Source: Gaiellasilicea sp963745775 (GTDB lineage Bacteria > Actinomycetota > Thermoleophilia > Gaiellales > Gaiellaceae). From it: a stretch of 35,397 nucleotides of DNA. Below are positions 22,371-29,118 of this stretch, one piece after another (position 1 is the stretch's first letter; each line of letters begins with the position of its first letter). Location of the stretch: assembly GCA_963745775.1 (NCBI GenBank), contig CAVUYY010000003.1:1-35397 (forward strand), written 5' to 3'. The position numbers and the translations under genes were made by a program. The notes under the pieces are model-generated. The model saw only the letters and a list, made by a program, of their open reading frames with translations, had not been told where the DNA came from and ran no database searches.

Positions 22371-23474
22371 ATGGGAGACGTGATCGACGCACCTGCGCTC
22401 CCTCCGCCGGCGATCGTCGCACCGGCGCCGCGTGAGATCTCCTTCGGGCTCGTCGCCGGCTCGGCGCCGGTCGGCACACGCCGGGTGATCGTCCGCGTCG
22501 GCAACCAGGTACTCGCCGACCGGCCGCTGAGAGGCACGCGCTTCTCGCTTCGCGTCGACCTCCCGCCGAGGATCGTCTCGGTGCGCGTGACCGCGGTCGA
22601 CGGGGTGGGGCGGCGCTCGTCGAGCGTCGTCGCGTCGGTGCGGGGCCTGCCGCGGTCGGCGGCGCCTCGAGTCGCGACTCCCCGGCTCGATCCCGTGCTC
22701 TCGAGGAGCGTTGTCGGGCTTGCCCGGAGCTTCGCGGGAACGAGCGGCGTCTACGTCCAGGATCTCGCCACCGGGCGGGGCGCCGCCTGGAACGCGACGG
22801 CCAGGTTCCCGGCAGCCTCGACGCTCAAGCTCGCGGTTGCCGTGACGGTGCTTCGTGCCCAGGCCGGGGTGCCGGCGGCCGGATCCCGCGTCGGCGTCCT
22901 GCTCACCTCGATGCTCGTGCGCTCCGACAACGACGCTGCGAATGCGCTGGAGGTATGGCTGGCAGGCTCGACGAGCGCCGGCTCCGCTCGCGTGAACGAG
23001 ACGATGCGCGCCCTCGGCCTCGTCGACTCGGAGATGTACGGCGGCTATGAGCGAACACCTCAGCGGCTCGCGGCGCCGATTCCGATTCGCACCGAGAGCA
23101 GCCCGGCGTTCGGCGTCGGCAAGTACACGACCGCCTGGGATCTCGCGCGCCTCGCGAGGGCGGTCTACCTCGCCGCAGACGGCAAGGGCCCGCTGCCGGC
23201 GCTCGGCGTCACCGCGTCGGAGGCGCGGCACCTCCTCTGGCTGCTCGCGCTCGTCGACGACAGGGGGAAGCTCGGCAGGTACGTCGCGCCGGGCGTGAGC
23301 GTCCTCCACAAGGCGGGCTGGCTCGCGACCGCCCGACACGACCACGGGATCGTGATCTGGGAGGGCGGCGCCTTCGTCGCGGCCGTTCTGACCTGGAGCT
23401 CGCGCGGCGTCGGCACGTCCGCGGACGTCCTCGCCGGGCGGATCGCGGCGGAGTCGCTGAAGCGCTTCGGCTAA
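22371..23474 (+). CDS. class A beta-lactamase-fold serine hydrolase
   Basis: The product is a 367-residue beta-lactamase/transpeptidase-like protein. It has S150-T-L-K153 (PAASTLKLA), S185-D-N187 (VRSDNDAAN) and K314-A-G316 (HKAGW) in place of the usual KTG. Residues about 20-95 form a separate beta-rich region that may be an Ig-like domain. No signal peptide is seen at the N-terminus (MGDVIDAPALPPPAIV), which is odd for a penicillin-interacting enzyme. An in-frame GTG at 22380 is an alternative start. It may be a cytoplasmic esterase or peptidase; beta-lactam hydrolysis is not shown. The stop overlaps that of the convergent regulator gene. Confidence 0.82.
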   Translation: MGDVIDAPALPPPAIVAPAPREISFGLVAGSAPVGTRRVIVRVGNQVLADRPLRGTRFSLRVDLPPRIVSVRVTAVDGVGRRSSSVVASVRGLPRSAAPRVATPRLDPVLSRSVVGLARSFAGTSGVYVQDLATGRGAAWNATARFPAASTLKLAVAVTVLRAQAGVPAAGSRVGVLLTSMLVRSDNDAANALEVWLAGSTSAGSARVNETMRALGLVDSEMYGGYERTPQRLAAPIPIRTESSPAFGVGKYTTAWDLARLARAVYLAADGKGPLPALGVTASEARHLLWLLALVDDRGKLGRYVAPGVSVLHKAGWLATARHDHGIVIWEGGAFVAAVLTWSSRGVGTSADVLAGRIAAESLKRFG

Positions 23475-24049
23475 TACGGATTCGGGACGGCGACCCAGAG
23501 GACACGGAGCAAGTCCGTTTTGGAGGCGTTCCTCCACGTGTGGGCCTTCGCGAGCTGATAGGTGAGCGCGTCGCCCTCCTCGAGCAGGTGCACCTCGTCG
23601 CCGACCCGGAGCTCGAGCGAGCCCTCGAGCACGTAGACGAACTCCATCTCGCCCGGGAGCGACGTGAGCTCGTCGCCGGCGCCCTCGCCCGGGGCGACGA
23701 CCGACTCGATCGCCTGGAAGCGCGCCTCGTCGCGGGAGGAGAGGAGGTGGCTTTGCGTCGAGAACGTGCTCTCCACGGTCGGGCGCTCCTGGCGGCGGAC
23801 GAGCGCCGGGGCCGGCTCGCGCTCGAAGATCGTGCTCAGCCTGACGCCGAGGGCGTCGCAGATCCGCGCGATCGACGAGAGGGAGGGCGCCGTGCGATCC
23901 CGTTCGAGCTGGCTGATGAAGCCCTTCGTCAACCCGGTGGCGGCGGCGAGCTGCTCGATCGTCAAGCCGCGCTCGCGCCGGAGCGAGCGGACCCGCGCGC
24001 CGACCCTCGGGGTGTCGTTCCTCGCGGCGAGAGGTGTCGCTCGGGGCAC
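23471..24049 (-). CDS. XRE-family regulator with C-terminal cupin domain
   Basis: The product has 192 residues: helix-turn-helix at about 17-73 (RGLTIEQLAAATGLTKGFIS), linker, then a cupin_2 sensor domain at about 110-180 (FVYVLEGSLELRVGDEVHLL). This architecture is typical of small-molecule-responsive regulators such as PuuR-like proteins. It is divergent from lon, with 125 bases between, and convergent with the beta-lactamase-fold gene, so either could be a target. GTG 24049 is preceded by TATGAT at 6 bases and has no Shine-Dalgarno site. Confidence 0.92.
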   Translation of the reverse strand: MPRATPLAARNDTPRVGARVRSLRRERGLTIEQLAAATGLTKGFISQLERDRTAPSLSSIARICDALGVRLSTIFEREPAPALVRRQERPTVESTFSTQSHLLSSRDEARFQAIESVVAPGEGAGDELTSLPGEMEFVYVLEGSLELRVGDEVHLLEEGDALTYQLAKAHTWRNASKTDLLRVLWVAVPNPY

Positions 24050-24055
24050 GCGCCG

Positions 24056-24061
24056 ATCATA
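24056..24061 (-). promoter_or_regulatory. leaderless -10 box of the XRE-cupin gene
   Basis: The minus strand reads TATGAT, a 5/6 match to the consensus -10, then 6 bases, then GTG 24049. Confidence 0.55.
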
Positions 24062-24117
24062 CGCGGGTTTAGCGAGGGTTTCGGCCTCGTTCGCCCGAGC
24101 TGTGGTACCGGTGTCGG

Positions 24118-24123
24118 TATCCT
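24118..24123 (+). promoter_or_regulatory. candidate -10 box of lon
   Basis: TATCCT lies about 52 bases before GTG 24175, leaving a leader of roughly 45 bases with AAGGAG (24159-24164). No HAIR or CIRCE heat-shock operator was recognised between 24050 and 24174. Confidence 0.35.
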
Positions 24124-24174
24124 TTTTGCAGTTACTACCGGCATGAGGTCTGCCCGAGAAGGAGTGTGTTGTCC

Positions 24175-26463
24175 GTGAGCACGATGTTGCTCGTACCGCT
24201 GGAGGACGTCGTCGTCTTCCCGAACATGAACCTGACCCTGACTTTGAGCGTCGACGTCGGCTCCGAGGAGCGCGTCCTGCTCGTGCCGCAGCACGAGCAC
24301 GACTACGCGTCCGTGGGCACCGTCGCCGAGATCACCGATCGTGTCCGCCTTCCCGGCGGTGGCCGCGCCGTTGCGCTGACCGGCCTGCATCGCGGGCTCG
24401 CCGGTGCCGCCGAGACCGACGCGCGCGGAAGGCTGCGCGTGGCCGTGGAAGAGCGACCGGACGACGAGACCGCCGACGGCCGCACGCGCGAGCTCGAGCG
24501 GGAGTACCGCGCGATCGTCGAGGAGATCCTCGAGCTGCGCGGCGACGACGGTCGGATCTCGGCCTTCGTCCGCTCGATCACCGAGCCCGGCGCCCTCGCC
24601 GACACCGTCGGCTACTCGCCCGACTTCAGCTTCGCCCAGAAGGTGCGCGTCCTCGAGACCATCGACATCAACGAGCGGCTGGCGCTCGCGATCGAGCTCC
24701 AGCGCGAGCGGCTCGCGGAGATGCAGGTGCGCCGGCGGATTCGCGACGACGTCGAGGAGGGCGCGGCGAAGCAGCAGCGCGAGTACATCCTCCGCAAGCA
24801 GATGGAGTCGATCCGGAAGGAGCTCGGCGAGGACGACGCGTCGGTCGTGACGGAGCTGCGGCAGAAGCTCGAGGAGGCGGAGCTGCCCGAGGCCGTGCGC
24901 GAGCAGGCCGAGCGCGAGCTGGGCCGCCTCGAGCGCCAGGGCGAGAGCTCGCCCGAGGCTTCGATGATCCGCAACTACCTCGACTGGCTGCTGGCGGTGC
25001 CGTGGGGCAAGCGCTCGGACGAGACGCTCGATCCGCTCCACACGCGCGGGGTGCTCGATGCCGATCACGCCGGTCTCGATGACGTCAAGGAGCGGATCGT
25101 CGAGTACATCGCCGTCCGCAAGCTGCGCGAGGAGCGTGGAATCGAGCCGGACAAGCGCTCCGGCGCGATCCTGACCCTCGTCGGGCCGCCCGGCACCGGT
25201 AAGACCTCGATCGGCGAGTCGATCGCGCGGGCGCTCGGTCGCGAGTTCGTGCGGATGTCGCTCGGCGGCGTTCGCGACGAGGCCGAGATCCGCGGCCACC
25301 GACGGACGTACATCGGCGCCCTGCCAGGGCGGCTCGTGCGTGCGCTGCGCGACGCGGGGACGATGAACCCGGTGATCCTCCTCGACGAGGTCGACAAGGT
25401 CGGCGCCGACTGGCGCGGCGATCCGTCGGCGGCCCTGCTCGAGGTGCTCGACCCGGCGCAGAACTCGACGTTCCGCGACCACTACCTCGACGTCGAGCTC
25501 GATCTCTCGGAGGTCGTCTTCATCGCCACGGCGAACATGGTCGACACGATCCCAGGCCCGCTGCTCGACCGGATGGAGGTGATCCGCTTCGACGGCTACA
25601 CCGTGGACGAGAAGGCCTCGATCGCCCGCGGCTACCTCTGGCCGCGCCAGCGCGAGCGGAACGGACTGCGCGAGGACGAGGTCTCGATCGGAGACGTCGT
25701 GCTCGAGACCGTGATCACCGACTACACCCGCGAGGCTGGTGTCCGGCAGCTCGAGCGCGAGCTCGGGAAGCTGCTGCGCAAGACGGCGACGCGGATCGCC
25801 TCGGGGAAGGTCGAGGCGCCGGTCGACATCGCGCTCGACGAGCTGCGCGAGGCGCTCGGCCGGCAGCAGTTCTACCGCGAGGCGGCGGAGCGGACGGCTG
25901 TGCCGGGTGTCGCGACCGGGCTCGCCGTGACCGGAACCGGCGGCGACGTTCTCTTCGTCGAGGCGACCGCGGCGAAGGGCGCCGAGAAGCTCGTTCTGAC
26001 CGGACAGCTCGGCGACGTGATGAAGGAGTCGGCGCAGATCGCGCTCTCCTCGCTCCGCTCGCGGGCAGAGGGGCTCGGGGTCGACGAGGACGCGTTCGAG
26101 CGGGCGTTCCACGTCCACGTCCCGGCGGGTGCGATCCCGAAGGACGGGCCGAGCGCCGGGATCACGATGGCGACCGCGCTGGCGTCGCTCCTCTCGGGCC
26201 GTGCGGTCAAGCACACCGTGGGGATGACCGGCGAGGTGACGCTGCAGGGCCGCGTGCTCCCGATCGGCGGGCTGAAGCAGAAGGTGCTCGCCGCTCACGC
26301 CGCGGGGCTGACGGACGTGATCATCCCGGAGCGGAACCGCCAGGATCTCGACGACGTGCCGGAGCACGTTCGCGACGAGCTGACGTTCCATCCGGTGATC
26401 TCGCTCGACGAGGTGCTCGAGCTGGCGCTCGAGCCGGCCGTGACACAGCTGCATGCGGTGTAG
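24175..26463 (+). CDS. lon: ATP-dependent protease Lon
   Basis: The product has 762 residues with the full LonA layout: N-terminal substrate-binding domain, coiled-coil stretch around KQQREYILRKQMESIRKELG, AAA+ module with Walker A GPPGTGKTS (337-345) and Walker B ILLDEVDK, and the protease domain with catalytic Ser660 in KDGPSAGI and Lys703 in GGLKQK. It degrades misfolded and regulatory proteins in the cytoplasm. GTG 24175 was chosen because AAGGAG is 10 bases upstream; GTG 24166 would be only 1 base from it. An HxlR gene overlaps its end by 11 bases. Confidence 0.96.
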   Translation: MSTMLLVPLEDVVVFPNMNLTLTLSVDVGSEERVLLVPQHEHDYASVGTVAEITDRVRLPGGGRAVALTGLHRGLAGAAETDARGRLRVAVEERPDDETADGRTRELEREYRAIVEEILELRGDDGRISAFVRSITEPGALADTVGYSPDFSFAQKVRVLETIDINERLALAIELQRERLAEMQVRRRIRDDVEEGAAKQQREYILRKQMESIRKELGEDDASVVTELRQKLEEAELPEAVREQAERELGRLERQGESSPEASMIRNYLDWLLAVPWGKRSDETLDPLHTRGVLDADHAGLDDVKERIVEYIAVRKLREERGIEPDKRSGAILTLVGPPGTGKTSIGESIARALGREFVRMSLGGVRDEAEIRGHRRTYIGALPGRLVRALRDAGTMNPVILLDEVDKVGADWRGDPSAALLEVLDPAQNSTFRDHYLDVELDLSEVVFIATANMVDTIPGPLLDRMEVIRFDGYTVDEKASIARGYLWPRQRERNGLREDEVSIGDVVLETVITDYTREAGVRQLERELGKLLRKTATRIASGKVEAPVDIALDELREALGRQQFYREAAERTAVPGVATGLAVTGTGGDVLFVEATAAKGAEKLVLTGQLGDVMKESAQIALSSLRSRAEGLGVDEDAFERAFHVHVPAGAIPKDGPSAGITMATALASLLSGRAVKHTVGMTGEVTLQGRVLPIGGLKQKVLAAHAAGLTDVIIPERNRQDLDDVPEHVRDELTFHPVISLDEVLELALEPAVTQLHAV

Positions 26464-26767
26464 GCGCTGCGAGCCGGTTCCCGAGGAGGTCCGCCGGGCG
26501 GCGGGCCTCCTCGAGCGGCGCTGGACGATCTCGATCCTCTGGGCGTCGTCCGAGGGGGCGCTGCGCTTCAACGAGCTCAAGCAGGCGGTGGGGGAGATCC
26601 CGCCGCGAACGCTCGCGCAGCGGCTCGTCGAGCTCGAGGAGGCCGGCGTGCTCGTGCGTCAGGTGATCGACGCCCGGCCGCCGCGGGTCGAGTACCGGCT
26701 GACCGACGAGGGTCGCCGGCTCAAGCTCGTCGTCGACGCCGTCGCGTCCTTCGCCGCGCCGCGCTAG
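26453..26767 (+). CDS. HxlR-family winged-helix regulator
   Basis: The product has 104 residues. It has the HxlR pattern: an N-terminal Cys region (MRCRRCEPV), LLERRWTISILWA, FNELKQAVGEIPPRTLAQRL as recognition helix region, and a wing with VEYRLTDEGRRL. Such small dimeric proteins sense electrophiles or oxidants, sometimes through the conserved Cys. The ATG lies within the end of lon, so it is co-transcribed. A long palindrome follows its stop. Confidence 0.88.
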   Translation: MRCRRCEPVPEEVRRAAGLLERRWTISILWASSEGALRFNELKQAVGEIPPRTLAQRLVELEEAGVLVRQVIDARPPRVEYRLTDEGRRLKLVVDAVASFAAPR

Positions 26768-26780
26768 GCAGCTTCGGCCA

Positions 26781-26835
26781 CGTCCAAGCTAGACGTGTCC
26801 CAGGGACAGTCCCTGGGACACGTCTGTTCTGGACG
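26781..26835. repeat. long perfect palindrome between convergent genes
   Basis: AGACGTGTCCCAGGGAC (26791-26807) and its exact complement (26809-26825) are separated by a single A. An outer 6-bp stem, CGTCCA (26781-26786) with TGGACG (26830-26835), extends it. There is no T run. It lies between the HxlR stop and the cupin stop and could serve both strands as a terminator, or be a dispersed REP-like element. Confidence 0.8.
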
Positions 26836-26836
26836 G

Positions 26837-27406
26837 TTAGATCGCGAGCGCGACCTCTTCCTCGCCGCCGTCGTACTGCGCCTCGTAGCCGAGCAGGCGG
26901 CCGAGCGGGGCGCCCATCGCGAGGCCTGCCTTCTGCACCCAGGCGGGCGGGAAGGGCAGCCGCACGTCCTCGAAGTGGTCGTTCGCGATCACCGCGAGGC
27001 GAAGCGGGTTCGGCATCCCCTTCTTGTTCGTCTTGCCGTCGGCGGCCAGGCCGAACATCGTCTCGAGCAGCCGCTCGAACTGGAGCGCGGGCTTGACCTC
27101 GCAGACGAAGGTGGCCTCGGTCTCGCCGGTGTTCCAGAACTTGTGCGAGACCCCGGCCGGGACGATCACGGTGTCGCCGGCGCGAGCGACGATCTCCTTG
27201 CCGTCGAGCTTGAACGTGACGACGCCCGACTCGACCTCGAAGCGCTCCGTCTGCTTCGGATGCACGTGAGCTGCGGCCACGAAGCCGTTGGCCTGCACCG
27301 TGCACTCGACGAGCACCGACTCGCCGTTCGTCTCGTTCGACGTCTCCAGGAACCGCAGCCGCTCGCCGGTCACCGGGTTCTCGATCACATCTCCCTTGCG
27401 AATCAT
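26837..27406 (-). CDS. single-domain cupin protein
   Basis: The product has 189 residues. A cupin_2 barrel covers about 35-110: metal ligands in AAHVHPKQTERFE (HxH and Glu) and a later His in VPAGVSHKFWN. A C-terminal region of about 75 residues has no clear match. It may be an isomerase or sugar-binding cupin; the function is unknown. The Shine-Dalgarno AAAGGA is 6 bases before ATG 27406, unlike most of its leaderless neighbours. Confidence 0.88.
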   Translation of the reverse strand: MIRKGDVIENPVTGERLRFLETSNETNGESVLVECTVQANGFVAAAHVHPKQTERFEVESGVVTFKLDGKEIVARAGDTVIVPAGVSHKFWNTGETEATFVCEVKPALQFERLLETMFGLAADGKTNKKGMPNPLRLAVIANDHFEDVRLPFPPAWVQKAGLAMGAPLGRLLGYEAQYDGGEEEVALAI

Positions 27407-27630
27407 CTTGTGTCCTTTCGGTTCGGTCGTTGGAATCTGACCCGAACTCTCGCCTGACGCGGCTCGCGTTTCGTCGGCCGCGACGACGATTCGACCTCGC
27501 CCGGAACGCTGATCTGCGCGTCCCCCTAGCGGACGACTAGGCGTCGCGCTCGAGGACGAGGCGCATCGTCGGCTCGGTCGGTGACGTCACCCGGACGAGC
27601 GGAGCCAGGCCGTTCCGTGCAGCGAGCGCT
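27407..27630. other. non-coding gap between cupin and glpK
   Basis: No confident gene. A short CCTAG/CTAGG inverted repeat lies near 27535, and a minus-strand frame ends at 27537 (TMRLVLERDA) without a supported start. The cupin promoter is probably here but was not identified. Confidence 0.4.
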
Positions 27631-29052
27631 TCACGCGAGCGTGCGCCGAACAGCGTCGTGCCAGCCCGCGACGAGCCGCTTAGCCTCCGCCTCCTCCAAC
27701 TCGGGCTCGTACCGGGCGGCTCGGCGCCAGCCGGCCTCGAGCTCTGGGGTATCCGTCCACATGCCGACACCGAGCCCGGCGAGCGCGGCCGCGCCGAGCG
27801 CTGTCGCCTCCCGCTCGACCGGCACCTCGACCGGCAGCCGGGCGACGTCGGCCTGGAACTGGAGCAGGAACGTGTTCGAGGCGGCGCCACCGTCGGCGCG
27901 GAGCAGCTGGACGTCCAGCTGCATCGCGGTCAGGACGTCGTTCGTCTGGAAGGCGATCGCCTCGAGGGCCGCTCGGACGAGGTGCTCCCGCCGCGTCCCC
28001 CGGGTCAGGCCGCAGATCAACCCGCGTGCCTCGGGCGCCCAGTAGGGCGAGCCGAGACCCGTCAGCGCGGGCACGAAGTGAACGCCGTCGTTGCCGGCGA
28101 GGGAGCGCGCGAGCGTCTCGGTCTCGGCCGCGTCTTCGATCAACCCCAGTCCGTCGCGCAGCCACTGAATCGCGGCGCCGGCGACGAAGACGGAGCCCTC
28201 GAGCGCGTAGACGGCGGGGGCGTCCCGCAACCGCCACGCGGCCGTCGCGAGCACGCCGTCCGCCGGCTGTGGTCGTTCCGGCCCGGCGTTCGCGAGCACG
28301 AACGCTCCCGTTCCGTACGTCACCTTCGCGCGTCCGGGCGCGAAACAGGCCTGGCCGAAGAGAGCGGCCTGCTGATCGCCGGCGATCCCCGTCAGAGGCA
28401 CGGTGGCGCCGAAGAGCTTCGCGTGGCCGAGCTCCCCGCTCGACGACACCACGGTCGGGAGCACGGAGCGCGGCACGCCGAACAGGGCCAAGAGCTCGTC
28501 GTCCCACGCGAGCTCGTCGAGACCGAGCAGCAATGTCCGCGAGGCGTTCGAGACGTCGGTCACGTGCTCGCCGGTCAGCTTCCAGGCAAGCCACGAGTCG
28601 ATCGTCCCGAAGGCGAGCTCGCCGGCCGTCCCGGCGTGCTCGAGCAGCCACTCGAGCTTCGTCGCCGAGAAGTACGGATCCGGAACGAGCCCGGTCCGCT
28701 CCCGGATCAGCTCGGCGGGAAGCTCGGCGCAGCGGGCGGCAGTGCGCCGGTCCTGCCAGACGAGCGCCGGCGCGATCGGCCGTCCCGTCGCGCGATCCCA
28801 CAGCACCGTGGTCTCCCGCTGGTTCGCGATCCCGATGGCCCGCAGCTCGCTTGCGTCGAGCCCAGCATCGGCCAGAGCAGCCTTGGAGGCGTCGAGCACG
28901 CTGTGCCAGATCTCGTCGGCATCGTGCTCGACGAGCCCCGGCGCCGGAAAGTGCTGCGTCAGCTCGCGGTAGCCGCGACCACGGATCGCGAGCGTCTCGT
29001 CGACCACGAGGCAGGTCGTGCCCGTCGTCCCCTGGTCGATCGCGAGCAGCAC
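27631..29052 (-). CDS. glpK: glycerol kinase
   Basis: The product has 473 residues of the FGGY family, slightly shorter than the usual 500. The N-terminal phosphate loop is DQGTTGTTCLV, followed by ANQRETTVLWDRATG and a WQDRR block, SWLAWKLTGEHVTD, GIAGDQQAALFGQACF and the C-terminal ADGGAASNTFLLQFQAD. It phosphorylates glycerol to glycerol 3-phosphate. No glpF or glpD is adjacent. GTG 29052 has TAAGTT 7 bases upstream and no Shine-Dalgarno site. Confidence 0.93.
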   Translation of the reverse strand: MLLAIDQGTTGTTCLVVDETLAIRGRGYRELTQHFPAPGLVEHDADEIWHSVLDASKAALADAGLDASELRAIGIANQRETTVLWDRATGRPIAPALVWQDRRTAARCAELPAELIRERTGLVPDPYFSATKLEWLLEHAGTAGELAFGTIDSWLAWKLTGEHVTDVSNASRTLLLGLDELAWDDELLALFGVPRSVLPTVVSSSGELGHAKLFGATVPLTGIAGDQQAALFGQACFAPGRAKVTYGTGAFVLANAGPERPQPADGVLATAAWRLRDAPAVYALEGSVFVAGAAIQWLRDGLGLIEDAAETETLARSLAGNDGVHFVPALTGLGSPYWAPEARGLICGLTRGTRREHLVRAALEAIAFQTNDVLTAMQLDVQLLRADGGAASNTFLLQFQADVARLPVEVPVEREATALGAAALAGLGVGMWTDTPELEAGWRRAARYEPELEEAEAKRLVAGWHDAVRRTLA

Positions 29053-29059
29053 GCAAGAG

Positions 29060-29065
29060 AACTTA
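29060..29065 (-). promoter_or_regulatory. leaderless -10 box of glpK
   Basis: The minus strand reads TAAGTT, then 7 bases, then GTG 29052. The first base of the box is the last paired base of the upstream hairpin (29065-29104). Confidence 0.55.
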
Positions 29066-29104
29066 CTGCGGAGCGGGCGGCCCCCCGACAGCCCGCTCCG
29101 CAGT
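29065..29104 (-). terminator. hairpin between the FtsX operon and glpK
   Basis: ACTGCGGAGCGGGC (29065-29078) pairs perfectly with GCCCGCTCCGCAGT (29091-29104), a 14-bp stem with a 12-base loop. On the minus strand it is followed by AAGTTCTCTTG. It follows the FtsX stop by 14 bases, so it probably ends that transcript while covering the region upstream of the glpK -10 box. Confidence 0.65.
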
Positions 29105-29118
29105 CTCCCCCGAGGCCG

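Noticed and set aside
23962..26580. Minus-strand open frame of about 870 codons across lon
   Set aside because: Antisense shadow of lon: Arg/His/Val-rich low-complexity translation, no domain, no ribosome site.
27537..27630. Small minus-strand gene after glpK ending TMRLVLERDA
   Set aside because: No supported start codon or ribosome site; the possible frames from GTG are only 15-17 codons.
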